From the NCBI GenBank assembly GCA_963719855.1, contig CAVRDK010000004.1, forward strand, positions 868,001-932,000: a DNA stretch of 64,000 nt, read 5' to 3'. Below are positions 56,069 to 64,000 of the stretch, piece by piece. How positions within the stretch are numbered: position 1 is the stretch's first letter; the number at the start of each line of letters is the position of its first letter. The translations under genes were made by a program, and so were the position numbers. A model generated the notes under the pieces. It had not been told where the DNA came from. It saw only the letters and a list, made by a program, of their open reading frames with translations, and did no database searches. The stretch is from CAIQPV01 sp963719855 (lineage in GTDB: Bacteria; Pseudomonadota; Gammaproteobacteria; Burkholderiales; Gallionellaceae).

Positions 56069-56452
56069 ATGGACGCAGTATTAGTTGCTTCCGCATATGT
56101 CTCAGTAGGGCAAGGTACGCCGAGTTATGTTGGCGACTCCGCCACTGCCGTTAGTTCTTCTCCATCTAATGGTGCTCCTGTTGCAAATACGGCTGTTAAT
56201 CCTGCCACTCCCTCTTCAGGTCAGATTACACAAGCTGTCAGTAAAATTAATAATGCCTTTAACCAAGGTGGGCAGAATATTTCTGCATCGTTTGAATATG
56301 ACAAGGCTGCGGGAGTGGAAGTGGTAACATTTACTGACCAAAATACTAATAATGCAATCATTCAAATCCCCCCCAAAGCCATACTTGGTATCGCTGAGGC
56401 TATTCAGCAATCGCTGAGAAAAGCAGGTCTGCTAATAAACACCCAAGCATGA
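56069..56452 (+). CDS. FlaG-like protein
   Basis: A 127-aa protein. The first half is Ser/Ala/Pro-rich and disordered. The C-terminal half matches the FlaG family: ITQAVSKINNAFNQ, SASFEYDKAAGVEVVTFTD, then IIQIPPKAILGIAEAI and LINTQA. FlaG affects flagellar filament length in other bacteria, but no other flagellar gene is near. Its stop overlaps the start of the ihfB-like fragment (ATGA). Confidence 0.75.
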   Translation: MDAVLVASAYVSVGQGTPSYVGDSATAVSSSPSNGAPVANTAVNPATPSSGQITQAVSKINNAFNQGGQNISASFEYDKAAGVEVVTFTDQNTNNAIIQIPPKAILGIAEAIQQSLRKAGLLINTQA

Positions 56453-56536
56453 CCCGCTCTGATCTCATCACCCGCTTATCCGAATCCCACCCTCAATACC
56501 TTGCCAAGGATGTCATTTTTGCTATAGCTGGTTGGG
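56449..56536 (+). pseudogene. ihfB: Truncated ihfB-like gene (5' fragment), cut by a group II intron
   Basis: Codons 1-24 read MTRSDLITRLSESHPQYLAK then DVIFA, very close to the start of integration host factor beta. After that the sequence turns into the 5' part of a group II intron. The remaining IHF sequence (with its GFGSF motif) is not found on the far side of the intron down to 58880, so this copy cannot be restored by splicing. It may be a second, accessory HU/IHF gene; a normal ihfB probably exists elsewhere. Confidence 0.6.
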
Positions 56537-57033
56537 GTGTGCGCCGTGCAAAGGTGGCGCTTTTCCAGTGGGTGCAAACCCCACCCGGCGAAATCGCTCC
56601 AGCCGGAAGTAATCGGAGCAGTCATGGAGGTAACGAAATGGCTGAAGCCTTCGATGTAACGGATCACTAAAGGTGGTCCAGCGAGTGTGCAGGCCGTAAT
56701 GTAATGTGAACACTGAGCAATCCTCGAAAATGCTAATGCACAGGCCGACCCATTCACCCTTATGGGGAAGGCTGATACGGCTGGAGAGACGAGCGAAGTA
56801 CATCCCAGTCGCTGTGCCGGGGTAGTGGTGACAGCATGCACACAAGGAAAGCGAGCGCAACACGGGAAACCCCTTGGCGTGGTGCAAGGATAATCAACCA
56901 GACGCCCGTGAGGGACAGGCTGGGCGCCTTGGGGTGACGGAGAGGCCCGTAGTACCGACGAAGCCGAGTAATTTCGGGGGAGGGAAGGGGTCTTGGTTCA
57001 AGACAGACGCAACAAGTAGGAAAGGACAATAGA

Positions 57034-58365
57034 TTGGGAAACCTATCAACTCCGATTAGTGTTCAGAAACTACAGATGGCGTTACACGCGAAAGCGAAGG
57101 CAGAAGTCGGCTATCGTTTCTACGTTTTGTACGACAAGATATATCGGGAAGATATTCTGGCGCACGCTTACGCCCAATGCCGCTCGAACAAGGGCGCGCC
57201 GGGCGTGGATGCTCAGGACTTTGAGGATGTCGAAGCGTATGGGGTGCAGCGGTGGCTCGGCGAACTGGCTCTTGCACTTAGAGAGGAGAGCTACCAACCG
57301 GATCCAATCAGACGAGTGTGGATACCGAAAGCCAATGGAAAACTTCGACCGCTGGGTATTTCAACCCTGCGTGATCGGGTCTGCATGACAGCAGCAATGC
57401 TGGTGCTGGGGCCGATCTACGAAGCTGATCTTCCACCAGAGCAGTACGCCTACCGTCCGGGCCGCAACGCCCAACAGGCGGTAGTTAAAGTGAATGACGC
57501 GATGTTTCGAGGCCGTCTGGAAGTTGTTGACGCCGACCTCGCGGATTACTTCGGGAGCATTCCCCATGCTGAATTGCTCAAATCAGTTGCACGCCGCATC
57601 ATTGATCGACGAGTGCTGCACCTGATCAAGCAGTGGCTGGAATGTCCTGTGGAGGAATCCGACAAGCGAGGCAGGAAGACACGCACGACGGAGGCCAAAG
57701 ACAACGGGCGCGGCATTCCCCAAGGCTCACCCATATCACCGCTACTGGCGAATTTGTACATGCGCCGGTTCGTGTTGGCATGGAAGAAACTGGGGCTGGA
57801 ACGGAAACTTGGCAGTCGGATCGTGACCTATGCCGATGACCTCGTGATTCTGTGCAAGAAGGGGAAAGCCGAAGAGGCGCTACTCAAACTGCGCGAAATC
57901 ATGGGGAAACTGAAGCTGACTGTTAACGAAGAGAAAACACGAGTATGCAAGGTGCCGGAAGGCGAGTTCGACTTTCTGGGATACACATTCTGTCGCATTT
58001 ATTCGGCGCGCACGGGGCAAGCAAATCTGGGCTACCGGCCATCGAAGAAAAGCATCAAGCGCATGGTCGAAAAGGTTCATGCGATGACTGCTGAAGCGAC
58101 AGCATGGCAAGATGCCACGGCATTGGTAGGCAAGTTGAACCGCTCGCTGCGTGGATGGGCGAACTACTTCCAAGTAGGCACCGTCAATAAAGCGTATCGG
58201 GCGATCGACAGCTACACCTTGGCGCGGCTGAGCCGGTGGTTGCGCAACAAATACAAAATCAGACGACGGGGTTACGGGGAATATCCGCCCTCGTACATCT
58301 ACGAGACCATGGGTCTTGTGCGGCTGACTCGTATTGGGCGCGACAGCTCGTGGGCGAAGGCGTGA
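57034..58365 (+). CDS. ltrA: Group II intron reverse transcriptase/maturase
   Basis: A 443-aa intron-encoded protein with a TTG start after AGGAAAGGAC. RT motifs: GAPGVD (RT0-1), YQPDPIRRVWIPKANGKLRPLGI, DLADYFGSIPH, GIPQGSPISPLLANLYM and the catalytic YADD near residue 266. The maturase X domain follows (LNRSLRGWANYFQVG, PPSYIYETMGLVRLT). There is no HNH endonuclease domain, so target-primed insertion into nicked or single-stranded DNA is expected. All catalytic residues are present, so the intron could be active. Confidence 0.95.
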   Translation: MGNLSTPISVQKLQMALHAKAKAEVGYRFYVLYDKIYREDILAHAYAQCRSNKGAPGVDAQDFEDVEAYGVQRWLGELALALREESYQPDPIRRVWIPKANGKLRPLGISTLRDRVCMTAAMLVLGPIYEADLPPEQYAYRPGRNAQQAVVKVNDAMFRGRLEVVDADLADYFGSIPHAELLKSVARRIIDRRVLHLIKQWLECPVEESDKRGRKTRTTEAKDNGRGIPQGSPISPLLANLYMRRFVLAWKKLGLERKLGSRIVTYADDLVILCKKGKAEEALLKLREIMGKLKLTVNEEKTRVCKVPEGEFDFLGYTFCRIYSARTGQANLGYRPSKKSIKRMVEKVHAMTAEATAWQDATALVGKLNRSLRGWANYFQVGTVNKAYRAIDSYTLARLSRWLRNKYKIRRRGYGEYPPSYIYETMGLVRLTRIGRDSSWAKA

Positions 58366-58377
58366 AGTCTTGTCCGA

Positions 58378-58410
58378 GAGCTGGATGCGGGAAAGCTGCA
58401 TGTCCAGTTC
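58378..58410 (+). ncRNA. Group II intron domain V
   Basis: GAGCTGGATGC pairs with GCATGTCCAGTTC around GGGAAAGCT, giving the conserved 33-34 nt hairpin with its two-part stem. It is the catalytic core of the ribozyme and lies 12 bp after the maturase gene. Confidence 0.8.
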
Positions 58411-58525
58411 GATGAGGGGGATGTGGAAACGGGGTTAGGGCTAGGCTATTAGGACACCGCCAGACGAAAGAGGCGGACAACAGACAAGCCGAACCTACTG
58501 CTACCGCGCCACATCTCTACTCTAC

Positions 58526-58881
58526 CGATAGGGTGAGTTGGCTAACGACAGAGCAGCACAAGTTTTTTATGCGGACGACGGCTTTGAGGCAAGCAACCCG
58601 CAATGATGAACAATCACTTTGTGCCAATAGCGGCTAGTCAGTCAGCATCGAGTTCTAGCTACCTTTTATTATTGACTCAAACCAGAAAATCAATCCACTG
58701 GCAGAATATAATTTTTACTGATAAATTTATACCTTAAGCTCAACTTTTTGGCAGCTTAGCGGCATGCAACTATCGGGGAGCTATTGGAGGAGTTACTAGA
58801 AAACATCTGTGAAAGTTAACTTGAGTCCAGAATCACTCTGGCCTGAAGGCATCGGCTTCCAAAATATCCAAGGGGTCAATA
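58526..58881. other. Gene-free region after the group II intron
   Basis: About 355 AT-rich bases. I see no gene, RNA or clear promoter. In particular, no remainder of ihfB is found here. Confidence 0.5.
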
Positions 58882-59127
58882 ATGGAATCAAAAATCAGTA
58901 AATGTCCTTTCTGTGGTTTCGTAATCAACATGGAAAACAGAACAATCTGTTCTGGATGCGACCATAAAATTTACGCTGCAAAGTGGGTGGCTAATGATGG
59001 TGGAAAAACCATAGTTAGCTATTTTAAAACTCAACTTGAAGCGAAAGGAGCTTTTATGGAAGACAGAAAAACAGGTAAGGTAAAATATTATGATTACGCT
59101 GATGGAGTTTTCCGCTCCGTACCCTAG
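58882..59127 (+). CDS. Small zinc-ribbon protein
   Basis: An 81-aa protein with AAGGGG upstream. Two Cys pairs (KCPFCGF and ICSGCDHK), 14 residues apart, make a zinc ribbon. The remainder (IVSYFKTQLEAKGAFMEDRKTGKVKYYDYADGVFRSVP) is basic and aromatic. No family recognised; a nucleic-acid or protein contact is possible. Confidence 0.65.
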   Translation: MESKISKCPFCGFVINMENRTICSGCDHKIYAAKWVANDGGKTIVSYFKTQLEAKGAFMEDRKTGKVKYYDYADGVFRSVP

Positions 59128-59318
59128 CCAACTTTAATGGAGCTAGAGACTTCAGATCTCTATTCCATTGAGCGGCTAACGGGAAACGCGAAGGACTGGT
59201 GTGGTTCGAGCGACGTATCCGGGCTGCAAACTGGTTGCCTGAAAGCGGAACGTCAAGACAGTAAAATTACCGTTTGTCAGTGCCAAAATTTATATTTTCT
59301 GGCGCACCACATTCGGGG

Positions 59319-59353
59319 AAGGCTTATTTCTCAAGGGAGGTAAGCCTTTTTTA
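59319..59353 (+). terminator. Rho-independent terminator
   Basis: AAGGCTTA and TAAGCCTT form a perfect 8-bp stem followed by TTTTTATT. It lies about 190 bp beyond the zinc-ribbon gene; the segment in between has no convincing gene. Confidence 0.75.
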
Positions 59354-59767
59354 TTGGTATTATGGCGCTGCAGTAAAAACATATCAAATACAATATGTTA
59401 GATTGCTTGTTGCTACATTTGTGAACTATACGGCAAGAATTTAATGCATTGCTCCATATAGTCGTAGTCTGGAGTGCCAACCTTCTTAACCGGAAGTTAG
59501 ATGCACTATCTAAAGAAATAATTTTCCACGCCCCCTGAGTGCCAGTGCAGCTTGATTATCGTTAGCATCGTGGATATTCCATTAAACTCATCTGTCGGTT
59601 CGGCCCTAGGCTTGCTGCGCTATTGGTGCATTGGTCTGAAGAATTAGAGACTTTAGTCTTACCTATATTTAGATTATGGTCTATGGTTGCGTCAACCAAA
59701 ATTGTGGACAATTGAATCCAAAATAATAAGTGTTTTTGATTGCAATTTTCACCATTGGGGGGTGTAT
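59354..59767. other. Gene-free region before the dihaem cytochrome
   Basis: About 414 AT-rich bases without a gene, RNA or clear regulatory dyad. It may hold the promoter of the cytochrome gene. Confidence 0.45.
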
Positions 59768-60571
59768 ATGGCTTGGAGTTTTCCGAGCCTGACTCGTCGC
59801 GCTTTTCTAAGGCCGACTGGGTTGGGCGCTGCTTGGCTGACGTTATTGAAATCGGCCAGCATGTTGATCAAATCCGCTACGTCAGATGGTGGTGCTGCAG
59901 ATAGTGAAGGATGCGCTTACAGCATCTGCAGTTTCTGCTCGTCGTTGTCGAAAAAATACTACGAATACACACTATTACTTTGTGCCTCTCTACTTGGCCT
60001 TTGCTTGGCAAGCAATGCTTTTGCGTTAAATGTAAACAAGGTGGTCGAAGTCTGTGCAAGCTGCCATGGGATAGGTGGTGCAAGCACCGAATCCGGTGTG
60101 CCTATCATAGGTGGGTATTCTGTGGAATTTCTGAGCAACAATATGAAAGCATACAAAAATAAGGAAAGAGTGTGTCCAGATACCGTATACAAGTCTGGAA
60201 GTAAGAAAGGTAATAAAACAAATATGTGCTTAGAACTCGATAACGTGAACTACGAAGAGATAAATAAGGTGGCGGAATATTTTTCCCAGCAGAAATTTAT
60301 CCGCCCCAAACAAAAATTTGATCCGGAATTGGCAAAAAAAGGCAAGGAGTTACATGATGATTACTGCGAAACATGCCACTCTCAAGGCGGGACTCTTGCT
60401 AGTGACGACGCCGGTATGATGGGGGGGCAGTGGATGTTCTACCTTAAGGAGGCATTCGATGAATTCAATGATGACATGCGACCCATCGCTAGTAAGATGA
60501 AGGCCAGGTTGAAAATACTCAGTAAGGATGATATTGACGCACTTATCAATTACTACGGTAGCATACAGTAG
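59768..60571 (+). CDS. Dihaem cytochrome c (c4/c553-like), N-terminus uncertain
   Basis: A periplasmic electron carrier with two haem domains: VVEVCASCHGIGGASTESG with later Met residues, and YCETCHSQGGTLASDDAGM. The clear signal peptide is YYEYTLLLCASLLGLCLASNAFA, but no ATG lies directly before it. The ATG at 59768 has GGGGGGTGTAT upstream and adds 60 unusual residues (MAWSFPSLTRRAFLRPTGLG...) ahead of the signal sequence. Either a non-ATG start is used near 59946 or the gene has acquired foreign 5' sequence. The monohaem cytochrome at 62172 would be the next gene but for the inserted elements. Confidence 0.75.
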   Translation: MAWSFPSLTRRAFLRPTGLGAAWLTLLKSASMLIKSATSDGGAADSEGCAYSICSFCSSLSKKYYEYTLLLCASLLGLCLASNAFALNVNKVVEVCASCHGIGGASTESGVPIIGGYSVEFLSNNMKAYKNKERVCPDTVYKSGSKKGNKTNMCLELDNVNYEEINKVAEYFSQQKFIRPKQKFDPELAKKGKELHDDYCETCHSQGGTLASDDAGMMGGQWMFYLKEAFDEFNDDMRPIASKMKARLKILSKDDIDALINYYGSIQ

Positions 60572-60697
60572 AAGATGTGCTGGTCTCGTTGCTATCTCAG
60601 CACCATGTCGCAAGTAATGCAGCCTGATAAAGTGACCTTGCCCTGTAAAAACGTATTTCTTAACTGAGGGTAGAATTCAAGTTAAGGAGACGAAGAA

Positions 60698-60997
60698 ATG
60701 ACAACAGGAAAAGGTAAGCGAGCAGCGTACACGCTGGAGTACAAGTTAGAGGCAGTGCGATTGGTACAGGGCGGCCAAGCCTGCGCGGTGACCGCCAAAG
60801 TGCTGGGCATACCGAAGCAGACGCTTGAGAACTGGGTTTGTCAGGCAGCGAAAGGCAAGCTGACCGGTGCGGGCAGCAAGCCGGTGAGCGCAGAACAGAT
60901 GGAGCTGGCGCGTTTGAGAGCCGAGCTTGCGCGGGTCAAGATGGAGCGCGATATATTAAAAAAAGCGACGGCGTACTTTGCGCGGGAGTCAGCGTGA
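60698..60997 (+). CDS. IS3-family OrfA (HTH protein)
   Basis: A 99-aa protein with the IS3 OrfA helix-turn-helix (RAAYTLEYKLEAVRLVQGGQ, KVLGIPKQTLENWV) and a C-terminal leucine-zipper-like helix (ELARLRAELARVKMERDILKKAT). A run of seven A followed by G at 60958-60965 is a good slippery site for -1 frameshifting into orfB, giving the OrfAB transposase. AAGGAG lies before the ATG. Confidence 0.93.
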   Translation: MTTGKGKRAAYTLEYKLEAVRLVQGGQACAVTAKVLGIPKQTLENWVCQAAKGKLTGAGSKPVSAEQMELARLRAELARVKMERDILKKATAYFARESA

Positions 60998-61890
60998 GGT
61001 ATGCCTGGATTGAGCGGCATAAAAAGCTCTGGCCGATCACGCTGCAATGTGCAGTGCTGAACGTCAGTGCCAGCGGCTACTTTGAACGTCAGCGGCGCAA
61101 AGATTCTGGTCGGACAGAGACGCCAGGCAAGCGCATCAATGATGAAGCCCTGTTGGTTCACATCAAAGCAGCGCATGCCGCCAGCAAAGGTGAATATGGC
61201 TGGCCGCGAGTCTGGCGAGAACTTCATGCCAATGGAGTGCGCGTTTGGAAAGAACGGGTTCGGCGGCTCATGAAGGAGCACGGCATCAAAGCGCGCGGGA
61301 AGCGTAAATTCGTCGTGACCACCGACAGTAAACATAACCTGCCGATTGCGCCGAACTTGCTCAACCGCAACTTCCAACCGGATGCGCCTGACTGCGTGTG
61401 GACGAGCGACATCACTTATATCCAGACCGATGCAGGCTGGTTATATCTGGCTGTGGTTCTTGATCTGTACAGCCGTCAGGTTGTGGGCTGGAGCATGCAG
61501 CCGCACATGCAGACCAGCTTGGTAACCGATGCGCTCAGGATGGCGTGGTTCAGGCGACGGCCAGAGCCGGGGCTGATCTTCCACTCTGATCGTGGCAGCC
61601 AGTATTGCAGTCACGCATTTCAGGGCACACTGGCTGAATACGGCATGCAAAGCTCAATGAGCCGCAAAGGAAACTGCTGGGACAATGCGCCAACAGAAAG
61701 TTTGTGGGGATCGTTGAAAGTAGGAAGGCTATATGGAATGCGGTTTGAAACACAGCGCCAGGCAATGGACGAGGTGATTGACTGGCTGACGTACTACAAC
61801 CACAGAAGACTTCACTCGACACTGGATTACATCAGTCCGATGCAGTTCGAGAAAAACTGGTTTGCGGCACAGTTGAAGAAGGCCGCATAA
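60994..61890 (+). CDS. IS3-family OrfB (DDE transposase)
   Basis: The frame is open from 60838, in the -1 frame to orfA; the GTG at 60994 overlaps the orfA stop. It has an HTH-like N-terminus (HIKAAHAASKGEYGWPRVWREL), then the rve integrase core with WTSDITYIQT (D), HSDRGSQY (D) and NAPTESLWGSLK (E). Normally made as an OrfAB fusion. Its C-terminus resembles the dead fragment at 15912-16145. Confidence 0.93.
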   Translation: MRYAWIERHKKLWPITLQCAVLNVSASGYFERQRRKDSGRTETPGKRINDEALLVHIKAAHAASKGEYGWPRVWRELHANGVRVWKERVRRLMKEHGIKARGKRKFVVTTDSKHNLPIAPNLLNRNFQPDAPDCVWTSDITYIQTDAGWLYLAVVLDLYSRQVVGWSMQPHMQTSLVTDALRMAWFRRRPEPGLIFHSDRGSQYCSHAFQGTLAEYGMQSSMSRKGNCWDNAPTESLWGSLKVGRLYGMRFETQRQAMDEVIDWLTYYNHRRLHSTLDYISPMQFEKNWFAAQLKKAA

Positions 61891-61929
61891 TGAGCGCGTT
61901 AAGAAATACGGATTACAGGGGCAAGGTCA

Positions 61930-62159
61930 AAGCAGGTGAGTGGCTGCAATGGGCACATATAGCCATCACTAACCTCAAGTCGTTTTTGTTGGGAACCTAT
62001 CACGGTGTCTCATCCAAATATCTACATGAGTATCTCCATGAATTCTGCTATCTGTTTAACCGGGATGGCTTGAACATAGAGTTGCCATTACGACTGCTCA
62101 ACATCTGCCTGCCCCATACACAGATTAATTTGAAAATGGTATTGAGGCATAATAATTAA
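61930..62159 (+). pseudogene. IS1595-family transposase C-terminal remnant
   Basis: Directly right of the IS3 element the frame reads KAGEWLQWAHIAITNLKSFL then LGTYHGVSSKYLHEYLHEFC, FNRD and LPLRLLNICL. This is the conserved end of IS1595-type transposases. The 5' part is absent; a few codons left of the IS3 insertion (MSQVMQPDK at about 60606) could belong to it, but this is not certain. The IS3 element therefore inserted into or beside an older IS1595 relic. Confidence 0.75.
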
Positions 62160-62171
62160 TTGGAGAATGGA

Positions 62172-62522
62172 ATGAAGAATCGATCAAACATCAAAATTCT
62201 GTTGTTCGGAATCCTCCCTATGATGGTTGCATTCTCTGTTTTTGCCGACGAACCTATAGATGCCGATGCGGCAATCCATTTGGCGCGAAGTAAGAGTTGC
62301 CTGCGATGCCACAGTGTGACGAAGAAAAAAGAAGGCCCTTCCTATGTCTCCGTCGCAAAGGTATACAAGGGAAACAAAGATGCCGAGGATATAATTTATA
62401 AGCAAATTACCGAAAGCCCAAAGGTTAAGCTGAGAGACGGCCACAAAGAATTGCACAAGGCTATTAAGGACATGTCAAAAGACCAAATAATGAATCTGGT
62501 GCACTGGATTCTCGCCCAATAA
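62172..62522 (+). CDS. Monohaem class I cytochrome c
   Basis: A 116-aa periplasmic cytochrome. The ATG at 62172 follows GGAGAATGGA. The signal peptide ends VFADEP. The haem motif is CLRCH in ARSKSCLRCHSVTKKKEGPSY, and the distal Met is likely in DMSKDQIMNLVHWIL. It resembles small c551/c552 proteins. With the dihaem cytochrome at 59768 it may have formed one operon before the insertions. Confidence 0.85.
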   Translation: MKNRSNIKILLFGILPMMVAFSVFADEPIDADAAIHLARSKSCLRCHSVTKKKEGPSYVSVAKVYKGNKDAEDIIYKQITESPKVKLRDGHKELHKAIKDMSKDQIMNLVHWILAQ

Positions 62523-62534
62523 ATAGACGGGGCT

Positions 62535-62741
62535 ATGCAGTTGAGAACCGCGCACAGAGCAAAGGAGGCGCCAAGAAAGCAAATGCAGAAGCTGCTAGAA
62601 GCCAAAATTGCTGCCGAGCAGGGGGCTGAAGTACCTGCTGGCGTTGCTCAAGTTGATGAGAGAGACATCCTCGCAATTCAACAGTCAGCGATGCCATCAA
62701 GCTCTTTGGGTTGCCGTCAAATGATTAGCGGAGAAGCGTAG
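62535..62741 (+). CDS. Doubtful small hypothetical protein
   Basis: A 68-codon frame beginning MQLRTAHRAKEAPRKQMQKL, 12 bp after the cytochrome gene. The first half is a basic helix with plausible composition; there is no strong ribosome site and no recognised family. It may be a chance frame. Confidence 0.25.
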   Translation: MQLRTAHRAKEAPRKQMQKLLEAKIAAEQGAEVPAGVAQVDERDILAIQQSAMPSSSLGCRQMISGEA

Positions 62742-62927
62742 CTCGACGCATTGTCTCAACAAGTTTGTCCTGTATCACGGGGCATCCGAAAAATGTCTCC
62801 ATTGAGGTAATGTCGAATCATCATACACCCAGAGAATTGTTGGTAGGTTGCATGGCATTCCACACAATACTGCAAAATTTTGTTCAGTGCACGTAATGAC
62901 GAACAATTTCAGGAGTGAATAGAACGG

Positions 62928-63548
62928 TTAGCAATTAGCCTTGCGGCAATAACAATAAACAAACTGTTGAACCGAGCCGGACGGAGTGTGGTGCGCTTCC
63001 TTTTCGTGCTCGATCAGCAGGAATGCCTCTCCAAATTCGGCGTGCAAACTTTCAGGTTGGTATCGCATCACGGGCAGGCCACTGCATTTATCAGGCCCAT
63101 CTTCTGCAAAGGTGGCAACGATCACATGGCCACCTGGGCGAACTGAACGAATGACCCGTTCAACATAAGCATGGCGGTCAGCCGGATCAGTCAAGAAATG
63201 GAACACGGCACGATCATGCCATATGTCGAATCGGTGAATGGGAAACTCAGCACGAGTAATGTCACCTTCCATCCAGTGTACACAATCAGCATGATTTACC
63301 AGGCGTTGCTTTGCTACTGCAAGGGCAGCCGAAGACAGATCCAGAACTGTCAGGTCGGTATAACCTTCTCCCAAAAGATCGTCAACCAGAGTTGATGCGC
63401 CCCCGCCCACATCAATAATGGCGGCTTCTTTGCCGAGTCCAGTATTGTGGATTAGGCGTAGCGATTGATCGGCGTGATTCTGAAACCAGCTAACCGCATC
63501 AGACGGCTTGGTGGTATACACCTGTTCCCAATGTTGTTTACGATCCAT
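62928..63548 (-). CDS. Class I SAM-dependent methyltransferase
   Basis: A 206-aa protein. The ATG at 63548 (MDRKQHWEQVY) is favoured because GGGAGAT precedes it; another ATG lies 15 bp upstream. The SAM-binding motif I is AAIIDVGGGAS, followed by LTVLDLSSAALAVAKQR (acidic loop), MEGDIT and DIWHDRAVFHFL (motif IV). A Cys-rich end (VYCYCRKANC) is unusual. The substrate is unknown; small proteins of this kind are often annotated as thiopurine or TehB-like methyltransferases. Confidence 0.88.
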   Translation of the reverse strand: MDRKQHWEQVYTTKPSDAVSWFQNHADQSLRLIHNTGLGKEAAIIDVGGGASTLVDDLLGEGYTDLTVLDLSSAALAVAKQRLVNHADCVHWMEGDITRAEFPIHRFDIWHDRAVFHFLTDPADRHAYVERVIRSVRPGGHVIVATFAEDGPDKCSGLPVMRYQPESLHAEFGEAFLLIEHEKEAHHTPSGSVQQFVYCYCRKANC

Positions 63549-63883
63549 TGCTATATCTCCCAAAAGTTTAGCACCGTGTACGAATCACGAATTAGCGCAC
63601 GCACATTTTGCATCCTAGGCAGCAGATTTTCGATGGCTTATATTTAAGCAAATTAGAGGGGGAAATCCAAGTGCGGGTAATGGCACGTTGTAGAATTTCA
63701 TGTTACCAAATTCCCTGTCGTGAAGCAGAATTTCATCAGAATACTTCTATATTAGCGTTTCCGTATATAATAATTAACAGGGCATCCTCCGGCTATACCG
63801 GGGATGCTTATTCGGGGCAGAGATGCGCTACATCAAGCCACCATTAACCTGCTGCACTTCAAACTTGAATCAGCGAGACTAAA
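63549..63883. other. Intergenic region with a stem-loop
   Basis: About 335 bp between divergently oriented genes. It holds no gene. At 63782-63807 GCATCCTCCGG and CCGGGGATGC pair around CTATA; this may be a terminator or a 5'-leader hairpin of the next gene. The promoters of both flanking genes should lie here. Confidence 0.5.
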
Positions 63884-64000
63884 ATGAACAAGGAAGAGAA
63901 ATCGGCGATTGCCGAACAGGCATATGAAAAAGCTCTTAAGTACGAGTTGGAGTACGGCTGTTGCCCACAATGCGTGTTGGCCACCGTGCAGGAAACCATC
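63884..64000 (+). CDS. C_GCAxxG_C_C family protein, 5' part
   Basis: Thirty-nine codons are visible before the window ends: MNKEEKSAIAEQAYEKALKY, then ELEYGCCPQCVLATVQETI. The adjacent and spaced cysteines (CCPQC) after a long helix match the C_GCAxxG_C_C family (PF09719-like), putative redox proteins of anaerobes and metal-cycling bacteria. There is no strong ribosome site, but the ATG fits the family start. Confidence 0.65.
   Translation, partial: MNKEEKSAIAEQAYEKALKYELEYGCCPQCVLATVQETI

Larger units (their letters stand above)
56537..58525 (+). mobile_element. Group II intron (boundaries approximate)
   Basis: The 5' end is near GTGTGCGCC (56537-56545), matching the GUGYG start of group II introns. 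A 500-bp structured, gene-free region with GGAGAGGCCCGTAGTACCGA (near 56939) precedes the reverse transcriptase gene, as usual for domains I-IV. Domain V is at 58378-58410. The 3' end is not certain; the motif CTACTCTACC near 58516 is a candidate. The intron inserts after codon 25 or so of the ihfB-like gene. Confidence 0.8.
60633..61929 (+). mobile_element. IS3-family insertion sequence, complete, with AAG target duplication
   Basis: The ends TGACCTTGCCC (60633) and the inverted GGGCAAGGTCA (61929) are the start of imperfect terminal repeats of about 32 bp that share TGACCTTGCC and GTATTTCTTAAC. AAG occurs directly outside both ends (60630-60632, 61930-61932), the 3-bp duplication usual for IS3. 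The length of 1,297 bp and two overlapping frames fit the family. Catalytic residues are intact, so it may be active. Confidence 0.93.

Overview
The window looks like a chromosomal segment from a betaproteobacterium, most plausibly a Gallionellaceae/Nitrosomonadales-type metal- or sulfur-cycling bacterium. This is inferred from the many c-type cytochromes, the ntrBC pair, an IHF-beta-like fragment and the general gene style; no rRNA or other decisive marker is present. Identifications rest on motif recognition from the translated sequence; no database search was run.

Left part (1-15100): a nearly complete Lap-type (c-di-GMP-controlled) biofilm adhesin locus. It has the 3' end of an HlyD/LapC adaptor, a LuxR-type regulator, a giant LapA-like adhesin (about 2,327 aa if one frameshift is repaired) made mainly of Ala/Thr/Asp-rich 63-residue repeats, a FecR-domain protein, LapD and LapG on the opposite strand, and a TolC/LapE-type outer-membrane channel. 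The adhesin carries an N-terminal retention module and a TAAG site where LapG would cut.

15-23.5 kb: a redox cluster on the minus strand. Two DUF1924 monohaem cytochromes flank a membrane-spanning electron-transfer set: a soluble FAD / double cyclic-nucleotide-binding / 4Fe-4S fusion, a cytochrome b-like membrane protein, and an FHA-domain protein anchored to a periplasmic multihaem cytochrome. A Popeye-like membrane protein with a third cyclic-nucleotide-binding domain lies upstream. A perfect FNR/ANR box lies upstream of the second DUF1924 gene.

23.6-34 kb: a Cus-type copper/silver efflux operon (cusFCBA order, minus strand), then ntrC-ntrB and a DUF4124 gene. 34.4-39 kb: tRNA-Arg(ACG), a HigBA toxin-antitoxin pair and three consecutive genes that each carry a CZB zinc-binding domain (stand-alone CZB, chemoreceptor-CZB, and a CheW domain split by a CZB domain).

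39-47.8 kb: an intact IS66 element with an 8-bp target duplication, a lipoprotein alpha/beta-hydrolase, then a row of small envelope proteins (SPW, glycine-zipper, CPEGW proteins, Spy-like) and a decayed DUF3619 gene. 47.8-56.5 kb: a TPR-sulfotransferase followed by two TPR/ATP-grasp proteins (a candidate uncharacterised modification system), a YeiH-type transporter with a small membrane protein and UspA, a Gln-rich protein and a FlaG-like protein. 56.4-64 kb: an ihfB-like gene cut off by a group II intron, two c-type cytochromes separated by an IS3-family element that sits next to an IS1595 remnant, a methyltransferase, and the start of a C_GCAxxG_C_C protein.

Five otherwise well-conserved genes (lapA, lapD, the Popeye-like gene, cusA, higA) each carry one single-base frameshift, several in short homopolymers. 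This pattern suggests consensus errors at least as much as real gene loss, so those genes are annotated as single loci.
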